Of a stretch of 64,000 nt of DNA, positions 6,789 through 15,346 are shown in pieces. The DNA is taken from contig OZ245829.1 of NCBI GenBank assembly GCA_965228625.1, positions 1,488,001-1,552,000 of the forward strand. The letters are read 5' to 3'. Each line of letters starts with the position of its first letter. Position 1 is the first letter of the stretch. This stretch comes from UBA2767 sp965228625. Its GTDB lineage: Bacteria; Pseudomonadota; Alphaproteobacteria; Rhizobiales; Methyloligellaceae. A program made the translations under genes and the position numbers. The notes under the pieces are model-generated. The model made no database searches, was not told the DNA's origin, and saw only the letters and a list, made by a program, of their open reading frames with translations.

Positions 6789-6921
6789 CCGAGACCACCG
6801 CAGCCGTTTACGGTCCGTTAAGGGGTTCGATTCGAATCCTGTGCCTGCAGGGCTCCGGAATACGGAGCGCTGATCCGGGCGGACGGCCACGAGCAGGATC
6901 AGTCAGGCGGGTCGAGGATAC

Positions 6922-7662
6922 ATGTCGGATTTCAGTTTTGCGTATCGGGGCGCGAGGGCCGCGGCGGTGCTCCTCGTCGCCCTTGTGACGTGCGGGTTCA
7001 CCTTCAGGCCGGGCGGCCCGCCGGAGCTCCATTTCAAGGAATACAACGCCGCACCCCCAATCGGAAACACGGTCACCGTCTGCCACGCGCATGGATGCCA
7101 GAAGCAGGAGACGTTCACCTTCTCCACCGCCGACATCTCCGATCTTGCCGTTTTGATGGACTATGTCCGCACGTCGGACACGGCGCACGCGGAACGCAAG
7201 GCGATCGGCTACGCGATTGCATGGATGGAGCGGCGCGTCGGACCGGCAACCGGCACGGCGAACGACCGCGCAAACCTGGGATTCTTCAATGTCAGCGGGC
7301 AGCTCGACTGCGTTGACGAGGCGACGAACGCAACGAGTTACCTGCTGGTGCTCCAGAACAACGGACTGCTGCGCCACCATCGGGTCATCCGCCCGTTCTC
7401 GAAGGCGAGCTTCTTCCGCTGGCCGCACTTCGCGGCGATGATCAAGGAGCGCCGCACGGGGCGCGTCTATGCGGTCGACTCGAGCGTGGGCCCGAACGGC
7501 GACAATCCGTCCATTCAGCTTGCCTCGAAATGGTACATCGATGACGGGACGGCGCCGCCGGAGCCGCGCGAACCGCTGACGACCGCCGCCATTCCGGCCG
7601 CCGCGCCTGACCCGCGGAGAGACGATCTCGGCGCGTTGGTTCAGCGGATCCTGACGGAGTAA
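6922..7662 (+). CDS. Exported protein of unknown function, possible Cys/His/Asp triad
   Basis: A 246-residue protein that starts at an ATG with CGAGG 5 nt upstream. An N-terminal hydrophobic segment (AAAVLLVALVTCGFTF) looks like a signal peptide or anchor. Conserved-looking patches are CHAHGCQKQETF, then QLDCVDEATNATSYLL, PHFAAMI and YAVDSSVGPNG. The order Cys, His, Asp suggests a papain- or transglutaminase-like fold, but this is inference from spacing only. The C-terminus is Pro/Ala-rich. It lies between the aminotransferase and a convergent SDR gene with no obvious functional link. Confidence 0.75.
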   Translation: MSDFSFAYRGARAAAVLLVALVTCGFTFRPGGPPELHFKEYNAAPPIGNTVTVCHAHGCQKQETFTFSTADISDLAVLMDYVRTSDTAHAERKAIGYAIAWMERRVGPATGTANDRANLGFFNVSGQLDCVDEATNATSYLLVLQNNGLLRHHRVIRPFSKASFFRWPHFAAMIKERRTGRVYAVDSSVGPNGDNPSIQLASKWYIDDGTAPPEPREPLTTAAIPAAAPDPRRDDLGALVQRILTE

Positions 7663-7682
7663 CTCTCCCGCGCAAGAAGTCG

Positions 7683-8438
7683 CTAGACGTGCTGGCCGCC
7701 ATTGATGTGCAGTTCCGCGCCGTTCACGTAGCTCGACTGGTCCGTGCACAGGAAGTAGATCGCCTTGGCCACCTCCTCCGGTTCGCCGAGCCGGCGCATG
7801 GGAATGTCTTCCTCGACGATCTTCTCCGTACCCGGCGACAGGATCGACGTGTCGATTTCACCAGGCGATATGGCATTGACGCGGACGCCAAGCGGTCCGA
7901 AGTCCGCCGCCATTTCGCGTGTCAGCGATGCGAGCGCGGCCTTCGAGGTCGCGTAGGCGGCTCCCGCAAACGGATGCACACGGCTTCCTGCGATCGATGT
8001 CACATTCACCACGGTGCCGCTCGCGCGCTCCAGCTCTTCGACCAGACCGCGCGCGAGCATGATCGGGGCAAAGAAATTCACCTGAAAGACGGTCTGCCAA
8101 TCCTGGATCGGCATGTCGATGGTCCCGAGGCGCTTGCCGCCCTCGCCTTTCGGCGAGATTGCGGCATTGTTCACAAGCGCATTGAGGCGACCGCCCTGGG
8201 CTTCAAGACGGCGTTTCATCTCTTCGACCGCCTGGCCGGTGTTTTCAGGGTCAGACAGGTCGACCTGAATATGATCCTCGGGACCCGCTTCCCACGGGCA
8301 ATCTTCCGGAAAGGCTTGACGTGAACAGGTGATGACCCGCCAACCGGCGCTGGAAAACCGCTTGACCGTCGCGTGCCCGATACCTCGGCTGGCGCCGGTC
8401 AGGATGAGCGTTTTGCGCTCTTCATTCGGAATGTTCAT
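7683..8438 (-). CDS. SDR-family oxidoreductase
   Basis: A 251-residue short-chain dehydrogenase/reductase. The cofactor motif TGASRGIG is near the N-terminus, NNAAISP follows, the catalytic Ser lies in NVTSIAGS and the YxxxK motif in YATSK. ISPGEIDTSI and the terminal SYVNGAELHINGGQHV are typical of the FabG-like branch. The substrate is unknown. It lies 54 bp downstream of pdxH on the same strand and may be co-transcribed with it. Confidence 0.88.
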   Translation of the reverse strand: MNIPNEERKTLILTGASRGIGHATVKRFSSAGWRVITCSRQAFPEDCPWEAGPEDHIQVDLSDPENTGQAVEEMKRRLEAQGGRLNALVNNAAISPKGEGGKRLGTIDMPIQDWQTVFQVNFFAPIMLARGLVEELERASGTVVNVTSIAGSRVHPFAGAAYATSKAALASLTREMAADFGPLGVRVNAISPGEIDTSILSPGTEKIVEEDIPMRRLGEPEEVAKAIYFLCTDQSSYVNGAELHINGGQHV

Positions 8439-8492
8439 CGTACTTCCGCGATTGTCTTGTTCATGCCCGAGACCCGGTTGCCGGAGCCGGTC

Positions 8493-9134
8493 TTACGGAT
8501 ACAGGCGCGAGATGGACCAGGATTCGTTTTCTGCAGGCCGGCGAAACACGACCCTATCATGAAGGCGAAACGGACGGTCGTGCCAGAACTCCATTTCATA
8601 TGGTGTGAGTGCGAAACCTGACCAATAGTCGGGCCGTGGAACCGCGCCGACGCCGTACTTGGCGGTGAACCTGGCCACCGCCTTTTCAAGCGCGAAACGG
8701 CTTTCCAGCGGCCGAGACTGCTGCGAGGCCCAGGCCCCGATGCGACTGCCTCTCGCCCGGCTGGCGAAATAGGCATCCGCCTGCTCGTCGCTGACCCGGA
8801 CAATCGGACCGCGGATGCGAATCTGGCGGCGCAGGCTCTTCCAGTGAAAATTCAGAGCCGCCTTCGGATTGTCGGCGAGCTCGTGTCCCTTCGCGCTTTC
8901 CAGATTGGTGTAGAAGACAAATGCGCCGTCCTCGATGCCCTTGAGGAGCACCATGCGCACGTTTGGCAGCCCGGACTTGTCCACGGTCGCAAGCGCCATG
9001 GCGTTCGCGTCGTTCGGCTCGTGCGCTTCCGCCTCCCTCATCCAATCATCAAAGAGAAGGTAAGGGTCCTTGTATCCGCCGAAATCCTCGGCCTGAGGCG
9101 CGGTGTAGAACTCATTGTCAGGCTTTTGCGTCAT
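8493..9134 (-). CDS. pdxH: Pyridoxamine 5'-phosphate oxidase
   Basis: A 213-residue FMN enzyme that oxidises pyridoxine/pyridoxamine 5'-phosphate to pyridoxal 5'-phosphate. Diagnostic segments are PNVRMVLLKGIEDGAFVFYT, ALNFHWKSLRRQIRIRG, ASRARGSRIGAWASQQS and the C-terminal PYEMEFWHDRPFRLHDR. The start is set at the ATG at 9134, which has AGG upstream and gives the usual family length; the frame remains open further upstream without a better signal. It makes PLP, the cofactor used by the aminotransferase, threonine dehydratase and other enzymes in this window. Confidence 0.95.
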   Translation of the reverse strand: MTQKPDNEFYTAPQAEDFGGYKDPYLLFDDWMREAEAHEPNDANAMALATVDKSGLPNVRMVLLKGIEDGAFVFYTNLESAKGHELADNPKAALNFHWKSLRRQIRIRGPIVRVSDEQADAYFASRARGSRIGAWASQQSRPLESRFALEKAVARFTAKYGVGAVPRPDYWSGFALTPYEMEFWHDRPFRLHDRVVFRRPAENESWSISRLYP

Positions 9135-9285
9135 GGGACCTGCCTGCGGAGCGCGGGGCATCTGGCCGAAAACGTCCACTCCGGCACACGCGTTTACCGT
9201 TTGCTCACCCTGATAACCTAAGAATTGGGTGTTTGATAGTGCCGACTCATTGTCACGGCAATCGAGTACACGGGGACAAATTGTA

Positions 9286-9723
9286 ATGCGTATGTTCCGA
9301 CCCGGTCGGGCGTTGCCCGCCGCATTCCTGCTTGCCGTTGCCTGCTCCGCCGGCGAGCCCCTGAGCCCGGCGATCGCCTCGCCGGTCAATCTGGAGCCAA
9401 AGCAGTTCGCGATGGCGCCACCGGTACCCCAGGCCAATCCCGTTCGAAAGCTCACGCAGCTCCGCGCACAGCTCGGTTACGGCGAGAGGGTCATCGCCAT
9501 GCGGGCCTTGCATCTTGCCCTGTCACAGGTGCCTGATGGTGGAGCATTCGTGTGGCGCAAGCGGAGCCGATCGCTCAAAGGGGTGATCCGGCCAAGCAAG
9601 CCATTCCGCAACGAGGGTGGGCAAATCTGCCGCCACGTTGTCTATGCCATGGCGCTGGGGCGCTATGTGAAACAGATCGAAGGTATCGCCTGCAGACAGA
9701 GTGACGGGCGCTGGCAACTGTGA
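9286..9723 (+). CDS. Exported 17-kDa-surface-antigen-like protein (RT0821/Lpp0805 type)
   Basis: A 145-residue exported protein. The ATG at 9286 has GGGGA about 8 nt upstream; an earlier in-frame ATG at 9229 would place 19 polar residues before the signal peptide and is not favoured. The N-terminus (LPAAFLLAVACSAGEP) is a signal peptide, possibly with a lipobox ending at Cys. The C-terminal domain GQICRHVVYAM...GIACRQSDGRWQL has the paired CR and DGxW pattern of rickettsial-type surface antigens found in many alphaproteobacterial envelope proteins. The function is unknown. It is divergent from pdxH. Confidence 0.75.
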   Translation: MRMFRPGRALPAAFLLAVACSAGEPLSPAIASPVNLEPKQFAMAPPVPQANPVRKLTQLRAQLGYGERVIAMRALHLALSQVPDGGAFVWRKRSRSLKGVIRPSKPFRNEGGQICRHVVYAMALGRYVKQIEGIACRQSDGRWQL

Positions 9724-9786
9724 GTTTCGCAACAATCGCAATTCCGTCGTCAAATCCTTAAGGTGCGGAAATAAAAAGACACAAAT

Positions 9787-9800
9787 CGTGTTTGAACACG
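9787..9800. promoter_or_regulatory. 14-bp dyad upstream of fabI
   Basis: CGTGTT-TG-AACACG has perfect 6-bp arms and lies 86 bp upstream of the fabI start codon, where an operator would be expected. No regulator gene is adjacent. Confidence 0.3.
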
Positions 9801-9886
9801 TATATGTGCGGCATGCGCATCCCTAGACCGTCGAAAGCAATTATGTACGATGAGGGGCTGTGCTGCGGGCTCGTTGGGGGCAGATC

Positions 9887-10705
9887 ATGGGCAATACTGG
9901 AGATTTGATGGCGGGTAAGCGCGGCCTCATCATGGGGGTCGCCAACAACCGCTCGATTGCCTGGGGCATCTGCAAGGCGTGCCACGCCCAGGGCGCGGAG
10001 ATCGCCCTCACCTATCAGGGTGACGCCCTCAAAAAACGCGTTGTACCGCTCGCTGAGGAGATCGGGACCACGATCGTGCTGCCGTGCGACGTGACCGACA
10101 CGGCCAGCCTCGACGCTGTCTTCGAGGAGATCGGCAAGGCCTGGGACCAGCTAGACTTCCTGGTGCATGCCATTGCCTTTTCGGAGAAGGACGAGCTCGA
10201 TGGTCGGTATGTCGACACGACCTCGGAGAACTTCGAAAAGACACTTTCGATCTCCTGCTACTCCTTCACGGCGGTGGCGCAGCGGGCGGAAAAGCTGATG
10301 CGCGAGGGCGGATCGCTTCTGACCCTCACCTATTACGGCGCCGAAAAGGTGATGCCGCATTACAACGTTATGGGCGTCGCCAAGGCAGCTCTCGAGGCAA
10401 GTGTGCGGTATCTCGCGGCCGACCTCGGCCAGAACGGGATTCGCGTGAACGCCATTTCCGCCGGACCGATCAAGACCCTCGCCGCGTCCGGCATTTCCGA
10501 CTTCCGCTACATTCTGAAATGGAACGAATACAATTCGCCGCTGCGCCGCACGGTATCGATTGACGATGTGGGCGGCGCCGGCATGTATCTCCTGTCGGAT
10601 CTTTCCCGCGGCGTGACCGGCGAGGTCCACCATGTCGATGCCGGCTACCATGTGGTCGGCATGAAAAACGAAGACGCCCCGGATATCTCGGTGGTCAAGG
10701 ATTAG
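9887..10705 (+). CDS. fabI: Enoyl-[acyl-carrier-protein] reductase (NADH)
   Basis: A 272-residue FabI, the enzyme of the last step of each fatty-acid elongation cycle and the target of triclosan. The NADH motif is GVANNRSIAWGI, the region HAIAFSEKDEL follows, and the catalytic pair Y159 and K166 lies in YNVMGVAK. AGPIKTLAASGI and the C-terminal HHVDAGYHVVGM are typical of rhizobial FabI. The start at 9887 follows GGGGG with good spacing; the frame is open to a GTG at 9860. It heads a rightward run with the phosphatase, aroC, HAD and sirtuin genes. Confidence 0.95.
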   Translation: MGNTGDLMAGKRGLIMGVANNRSIAWGICKACHAQGAEIALTYQGDALKKRVVPLAEEIGTTIVLPCDVTDTASLDAVFEEIGKAWDQLDFLVHAIAFSEKDELDGRYVDTTSENFEKTLSISCYSFTAVAQRAEKLMREGGSLLTLTYYGAEKVMPHYNVMGVAKAALEASVRYLAADLGQNGIRVNAISAGPIKTLAASGISDFRYILKWNEYNSPLRRTVSIDDVGGAGMYLLSDLSRGVTGEVHHVDAGYHVVGMKNEDAPDISVVKD

Positions 10706-10729
10706 CCTCAGCCTGCTCACCCAATTCCC

Positions 10730-11308
10730 ATGCCCCTCATCTACTTCATTCGCCACGGCCAGACTGACTGGAATGCCGAGCTTCGCCTGCAAGGGCAGCG
10801 CGATATTCCACTGAACGACACGGGCCGCTCTCAGGCCGCCCGCAATGGACGCCGGCTCGGCGAAGTCATTTCTGATCCGGCGCGGTTTGAATTTGTTGCG
10901 AGTCCTCTGAGCCGGACCCGCGAGACCATGGAAATCGTGCGCCGTGAGATGGGTCTCGAGGTACAGGATTTCCGCATGGATCCTATCCTCAAGGAAATCA
11001 ACTACGGCGACTGGGAGGGGTTCACCATGGCTGAGCTCGAAGCCAAAGACCCGAACGCGGTCAAAACCCGATCAGCCGACAAGTGGAACTCCAACGTGCA
11101 TGGCGGCGAGAGCTACGCGATGCTTTCGAGGCGGGCGCGCGACTGGCTTGAGTCTGTGGATCGCGACTCCGTCATCGTTTCTCACGGCGCGTTCAGCCGT
11201 TGCCTGCGTGGCCACATCCTGGGACTCGGACGGAATGATACGATTGATCTGGACGTTCCTCAGGATCGCTTCTTTTCGATTGAGCGTGGCCGTATCGACT
11301 GGCACTAG
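10730..11308 (+). CDS. Histidine phosphatase (phosphoglycerate mutase-like)
   Basis: A 192-residue member of the histidine phosphatase superfamily. The phospho-accepting RHG is at residues 8-10 (IRHGQTDWN). LQGQRDIPLNDTG, SPLSRTRETMEI, EINYGDWEGFT and the second catalytic His in VSHGAFSRCLRG are all present. Members dephosphorylate small metabolites; a true glycolytic mutase is unlikely at this length. It lies 24 bp after fabI and is probably co-transcribed. Confidence 0.88.
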   Translation: MPLIYFIRHGQTDWNAELRLQGQRDIPLNDTGRSQAARNGRRLGEVISDPARFEFVASPLSRTRETMEIVRREMGLEVQDFRMDPILKEINYGDWEGFTMAELEAKDPNAVKTRSADKWNSNVHGGESYAMLSRRARDWLESVDRDSVIVSHGAFSRCLRGHILGLGRNDTIDLDVPQDRFFSIERGRIDWH

Positions 11309-11421
11309 GTCGTTTTGCCCGCAGCACATGACGATTTGATCAACCAACCGCGCGCTAGCCGTTTGACGCCCCTCACCCGCTCGACTAGAAGGGCCGGAAG
11401 GTTGAACCGGGCCAGTTTCCT

Positions 11422-12513
11422 ATGTCTCACAACAGCTTCGGCCATCTGCTGCGCGTTACCACCTGGGGCGAAAGCCACGGGAGCGCAATCGGCTGCGTGG
11501 TCGACGGTTGTCCGCCGGGGATCGAGATCACGGAAGCGGAAATCCAGGCATTCCTGGACAAACGCCGTCCGGGCCAGTCGCGCTACACAACACAGCGCAA
11601 GGAACCCGATGCGGTGAAAATCCTGTCCGGCGTCTTCGAGGACGACGCCGGCAAACAGGTCACCACCGGCGCGCCGATATCGCTGATCATCGAGAACGTG
11701 GACCAGCGCTCGAAGGACTATTCCGAGATCAAGGACAAGTTCCGCCCCGGACATGCCGACTTCACCTATCTCGAGAAATACGGCATTCGCGACTACCGCG
11801 GCGGCGGGCGGTCCTCAGCGCGGGAAACCGCCATGCGGGTCGCCGCCGGGGCCGTCGCGCGAAAGATCGTACCCGGCCTCACGGTCCGCGCGGCACTTGT
11901 GCAGCTCGGGCCCCACACCATCAACCGGGACAACTGGGACTGGGACGAGGTCGACCGCAATCCGTTCTTTTCGCCGGATCATGAAAGCGTGCAGAGCTGG
12001 GCGTCTTATCTCGACGGCATTCGCAAGAGCGGGTCTTCCTGCGGCGCGGTCATCGAGGTGGTGGCGGACGGCGTGCCCGCGGGTCTCGGCGCACCGATCT
12101 ACGGAAAGCTCGATCAGGACATCGCATCCGGCCTGATGAGCATCAATGCGGTCAAGGGCGTGGAAATCGGCGCGGGCATGGGCGCGGCCGCGCTCACCGG
12201 CGAAGAGAACGCCGACGAAATCCGCATCGGCAAGGACGGCAAGCCGGAATTCCAGTCGAACAATGCAGGCGGCATTCTCGGGGGCATTTCCAGCGGTCAG
12301 CCCGTGGTCGCGCGCTTTGCGGTGAAGCCCACGTCGTCGATCCTGACGCCGCGCAAGACCATCGATGCGCACGGTAATGAAACGGAGATCTCGACCAAGG
12401 GCCGTCACGACCCGTGTGTCGGCATCCGCGCCGTCCCTATCGGCGAAGCGATGATGGCGCTGGTGCTCGCCGATCACTATCTGCTGCACCGGGCGCAAAC
12501 CGGAAAGGGCTAG
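11422..12513 (+). CDS. aroC: Chorismate synthase
   Basis: A 363-residue enzyme converting 5-enolpyruvylshikimate 3-phosphate to chorismate, the last step of the shikimate pathway; it needs reduced FMN. Signature segments are WGESHGSAIGCVVDGCPPG, YRGGGRSSARETAMRVAAGA, NAGGILGGISSGQPVVAR and RHDPCVGIRAVPIGEAM. Full length. It lies in the fabI-led run and is followed after 5 bp by the HAD gene. Confidence 0.97.
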   Translation: MSHNSFGHLLRVTTWGESHGSAIGCVVDGCPPGIEITEAEIQAFLDKRRPGQSRYTTQRKEPDAVKILSGVFEDDAGKQVTTGAPISLIIENVDQRSKDYSEIKDKFRPGHADFTYLEKYGIRDYRGGGRSSARETAMRVAAGAVARKIVPGLTVRAALVQLGPHTINRDNWDWDEVDRNPFFSPDHESVQSWASYLDGIRKSGSSCGAVIEVVADGVPAGLGAPIYGKLDQDIASGLMSINAVKGVEIGAGMGAAALTGEENADEIRIGKDGKPEFQSNNAGGILGGISSGQPVVARFAVKPTSSILTPRKTIDAHGNETEISTKGRHDPCVGIRAVPIGEAMMALVLADHYLLHRAQTGKG

Positions 12514-12518
12514 TCATC

Positions 12519-13232
12519 ATGTCGCTGGAAGACGTCAAGGCGCTGCATTTCGACGTGTTCGGAACCGTCGTCGACTGGCGCACAAGCATCATCGCGGAAC
12601 TCGAGGCCTTCGGCGCAAGCAAGGGCATCAACGCGGACTGGGTGCAGTTTGCCGATGACTGGCGCGGTATGTATCAGCCCTCGATGGACGCGGTCCGCCG
12701 CGGCGACAGGGAGTGGCGTCCGCTGGATGCCCTGCACCGCGAGAGCCTGATCACGCTGATTTCGCGCCACAACATCACCGGCCTGACGGAAGAGGAAATC
12801 GACCACCTGAACAAGGCGTGGCACCGGCTGACTCCCTGGCCCGATACGGTGGAAGGCCTGACCCGGCTGAAGAAGAAATACATCCTGGCGACGCTTTCCA
12901 ACGGCAATGTCGCCTTGCTGGTGGATATGGCGCGGAATGGCGGGCTGCCGTGGGACGCGATCCTGGGCGCGGAGGTCAACCGCGCCTACAAGCCGCTGCC
13001 GCAATGCTATCTGGGCAACGCCAGATACCTCGATCTCGAACCGTCGCAATGCATGCTGGTCGCCGCCCACAATGACGATCTCGCCGTCGCCCGCACGCTC
13101 GGCTACCGCACGGCCTTTGTCTGCCGTCCCACCGAATACGGCCCGCATCAGACCAAGGACCAGAAGGCGGACAGCGACTGGGATGTTGTCGCCGACACCA
13201 TGACCGGCGTCGCCGACGCCCTTGGTTGCTGA
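12519..13232 (+). CDS. Haloacid dehalogenase, type II-like
   Basis: A 237-residue HAD hydrolase. The catalytic Asp lies in LHFDVFGTVVDWRTS, the motif II Ser in LSNGN, the Lys in YKPLPQC and the acidic motif III in VAAHNDDLAVARTLG. This set matches 2-haloacid dehalogenase-type proteins; the substrate may be a haloacid or an ordinary phosphate ester. The ATG lies 5 bp after the aroC stop, and the next gene begins 1 bp after its own stop, consistent with translation coupling. Confidence 0.85.
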   Translation: MSLEDVKALHFDVFGTVVDWRTSIIAELEAFGASKGINADWVQFADDWRGMYQPSMDAVRRGDREWRPLDALHRESLITLISRHNITGLTEEEIDHLNKAWHRLTPWPDTVEGLTRLKKKYILATLSNGNVALLVDMARNGGLPWDAILGAEVNRAYKPLPQCYLGNARYLDLEPSQCMLVAAHNDDLAVARTLGYRTAFVCRPTEYGPHQTKDQKADSDWDVVADTMTGVADALGC

Positions 13233-13233
13233 C

Positions 13234-13938
13234 ATGCCTGTCTACGACCGAATTGTCGTTCTGACCGGCGCCGGGCTTTCCGCCGAATCCGGCCTTTCCA
13301 CGTTTCGTGACAAGGATGGTGTCTGGTCAAAGTACCGCCTCGAGGACGTGGCGACCCCCGAGGGTTTCGCCCGCGACCCGGACGCCGTGCTGGCGTTCTA
13401 CAATGAACGACGCAAGTCGAATGCCGACGTCAAGGCCAATGCGGCGCACGAGGCCCTGGCCCGGTTGGAGCAGTATCATCCGGGCGAGGTCCTGACCGTG
13501 ACGCAGAACATCGATCCTCTGCACGAAATGGCCGGGACACGCCGACTCATCCATATGCATGGTGAAATCCTCAAGGCCCTCTGTGCCCACTGCGGCGCCA
13601 AAGAGCCGTGGCAGGAAGACCTCACAACCGACCTCGCCTGCCAGGTGTGCAACCAAACTGGCGGCATGCGCCCCGACGTGGTGTGGTTCGGCGAGATGCC
13701 GTATCGGATGGACGAAATCTACGAAGCGCTCGCCGCGTGCGATCTATTCATCTCGGTCGGCACCAGCGGAACCGTCTACCCGGCAGCCGGGTTCGTGATG
13801 GAAGCGCGCGGCGCGGGCGCCCACACCGTCGAACTCAACCTGGAGCCCTCGGAGGGTGCATCCCTGTTCGCCGAAGCGATCCACGGTCCGGCCACAAAGG
13901 TTGTCCCCGCCTATGTCGACAAGCTCCTGAGCGGCTGA
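13234..13938 (+). CDS. cobB: NAD-dependent protein deacylase (sirtuin, CobB/SIRT5 class)
   Basis: A 234-residue sirtuin. GAGLSAESGLSTFRD and TQNIDPLHE form the NAD site, the catalytic His is in HMHGEI, and the zinc ligands are CAHC and CQVC. The Tyr-x-x-Arg pair in FYNERRKS is the class III feature that recognises malonyl- and succinyl-lysine, so deacylation broader than deacetylation is likely. It is the last gene of the fabI-led run and ends 2 bp from the convergent tlyA gene. Confidence 0.93.
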   Translation: MPVYDRIVVLTGAGLSAESGLSTFRDKDGVWSKYRLEDVATPEGFARDPDAVLAFYNERRKSNADVKANAAHEALARLEQYHPGEVLTVTQNIDPLHEMAGTRRLIHMHGEILKALCAHCGAKEPWQEDLTTDLACQVCNQTGGMRPDVVWFGEMPYRMDEIYEALAACDLFISVGTSGTVYPAAGFVMEARGAGAHTVELNLEPSEGASLFAEAIHGPATKVVPAYVDKLLSG

Positions 13939-13940
13939 CT

Positions 13941-14684
13941 TCAATCGGACTTTTCGGCGCCCAACAGGAACTCGATATTCCCGTCACCGCCCTTGATCGG
14001 AGAGTCAATGACGCCGGTGACGTTCCAGCCAGGCTGGCCATCGATCCAGTCCCCGACGCGCACAACGGCCGCATCGCGCGCCGCGTCATCCCGTACAACA
14101 CCTCCCTTGCCCACGTGGCCGGGGCCCACTTCGAATTGCGGCTTGACGAGCGCAACGAGCCAGCATCCGGGCGCGGCGAGTTCAAGTGCCGCGGACAGGA
14201 CTTTTGCCAGCGAAATGAAACTCACATCCGCGACGATCGCATTCACGGGTTCCGGGACCAGGTCGCGCGTCAGCGCGCGGGCGTCGGTTCCCTCCAGCAA
14301 CGTGACCTTCGGGTTATCCCGCAGCCGTTCCGCGAACTGATCATGTCCCACATCGACGGAGGTCACATGTCTTGCGCCATGTTCGAGAAGGACCTGCGTG
14401 AACCCGCCGGTCGACGCGCCGATATCAAGACACCGGCGGCCGGACGGATCAAAGGAGAACGCGTCCAGCCCGTGGCACAGCTTGAGCGCGCCGCGCGAGA
14501 CATAGTTGGACGCTGCGTCGTCGAGCTCGATCCGCGCGTCGGCGGCAACCGGCTGACCTGCCTTCCTCGCAGGTTCTCCGTCGACGGTCACCGTGCCCCG
14601 GCGTATGGCATCCGCGCCGCGCGATCTGCTCGCGACCAGACCACGCCGGACCAGCAATTCGTCGAGCCGAATGCGTGCCGTCAC
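13941..14684 (-). CDS. tlyA: TlyA-family rRNA methyltransferase/hemolysin A
   Basis: A 247-residue protein with an N-terminal S4 RNA-binding domain (RLDELLVRRGLVASRSRGAD) and an FtsJ-like SAM methyltransferase domain (LDIGASTGGFTQVLLEHGA, DVSFISL, LVKPQFEVG). TlyA proteins 2'-O-methylate ribosomal RNA. The start is GTG at 14684, with GGGAGGA at 7-nt spacing. In related genomes tlyA commonly follows dxs directly; here a secreted-protein gene on the other strand separates them. Confidence 0.92.
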   Translation of the reverse strand: MTARIRLDELLVRRGLVASRSRGADAIRRGTVTVDGEPARKAGQPVAADARIELDDAASNYVSRGALKLCHGLDAFSFDPSGRRCLDIGASTGGFTQVLLEHGARHVTSVDVGHDQFAERLRDNPKVTLLEGTDARALTRDLVPEPVNAIVADVSFISLAKVLSAALELAAPGCWLVALVKPQFEVGPGHVGKGGVVRDDAARDAAVVRVGDWIDGQPGWNVTGVIDSPIKGGDGNIEFLLGAEKSD

Positions 14685-14815
14685 GTCATCGTCCTCCCGC
14701 CCGCCGGGCAGTCTCGAAATGGTGCGTCATTTCTATCGGCGGTTCAGGCATTTGTCGCAAATCCGCAGCCGCAAAACGAACGAAAATCCGCTTCACATTT
14801 GTCGGCAGGTCAAAT

Positions 14816-15331
14816 ATGTCAATCCGAATGAAAAGCCTGTTGATGCGAAATTCGGTGCTTCGCCATCTTTGCGGTGTCACCTGCAGCATGCTGGTTGTCG
14901 GAATTCTCGCGACATCCGCAACCGCGGCCAAGCTCCAGTGGCATTTTCATGTCGCAGGCAAGGTCGGGCAGGCCTTCCTCTCCAGTTGTGTGAACTGCGA
15001 TGGCGCGGAGTTCACGGCCGTGTGCCGAAAGGGCCGATCCGTCACCGTCATTCCTGTGATGGACGTCAAGAACGGCACGGTCGGCGAGAGACGCAATGTG
15101 ACGTTCAAATTCGCGGACGGTGCGATCAGCGTCGAGAGCGTGCTTGTCGAGAACCTCATCAACGACACGGTCGAGCCCGAAATCAGAATTCCAAGCGAGC
15201 ACGCGATCTTCGATCACATGCGCACGTCCAACCGCGTCGAAGTGATGGTGGACCGGGGGCCCACCCTAGCCTTTCCACTGCAGGGTGCCGGTGATGTTAT
15301 CGGCAAGCTGCAGGCCTTCTGCCGCAGCTAG
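14816..15331 (+). CDS. Exported protein of unknown function
   Basis: A 171-residue product. The ATG at 14816 has AGG 7 nt upstream; later ATGs at 14828 and beyond are possible. An N-terminal basic segment and hydrophobic core (CSMLVVGILATSATAA) form a signal peptide. The mature part holds three closely spaced cysteines (CVNCDGAEFTAVC) and one near the C-terminus, suggesting disulfides, and is predicted to be beta-rich. No family is recognised. It lies between the leftward tlyA and dxs genes on the opposite strand, as if inserted there. Confidence 0.7.
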   Translation: MSIRMKSLLMRNSVLRHLCGVTCSMLVVGILATSATAAKLQWHFHVAGKVGQAFLSSCVNCDGAEFTAVCRKGRSVTVIPVMDVKNGTVGERRNVTFKFADGAISVESVLVENLINDTVEPEIRIPSEHAIFDHMRTSNRVEVMVDRGPTLAFPLQGAGDVIGKLQAFCRS

Positions 15332-15346
15332 AGCTTTTTCAACCAC

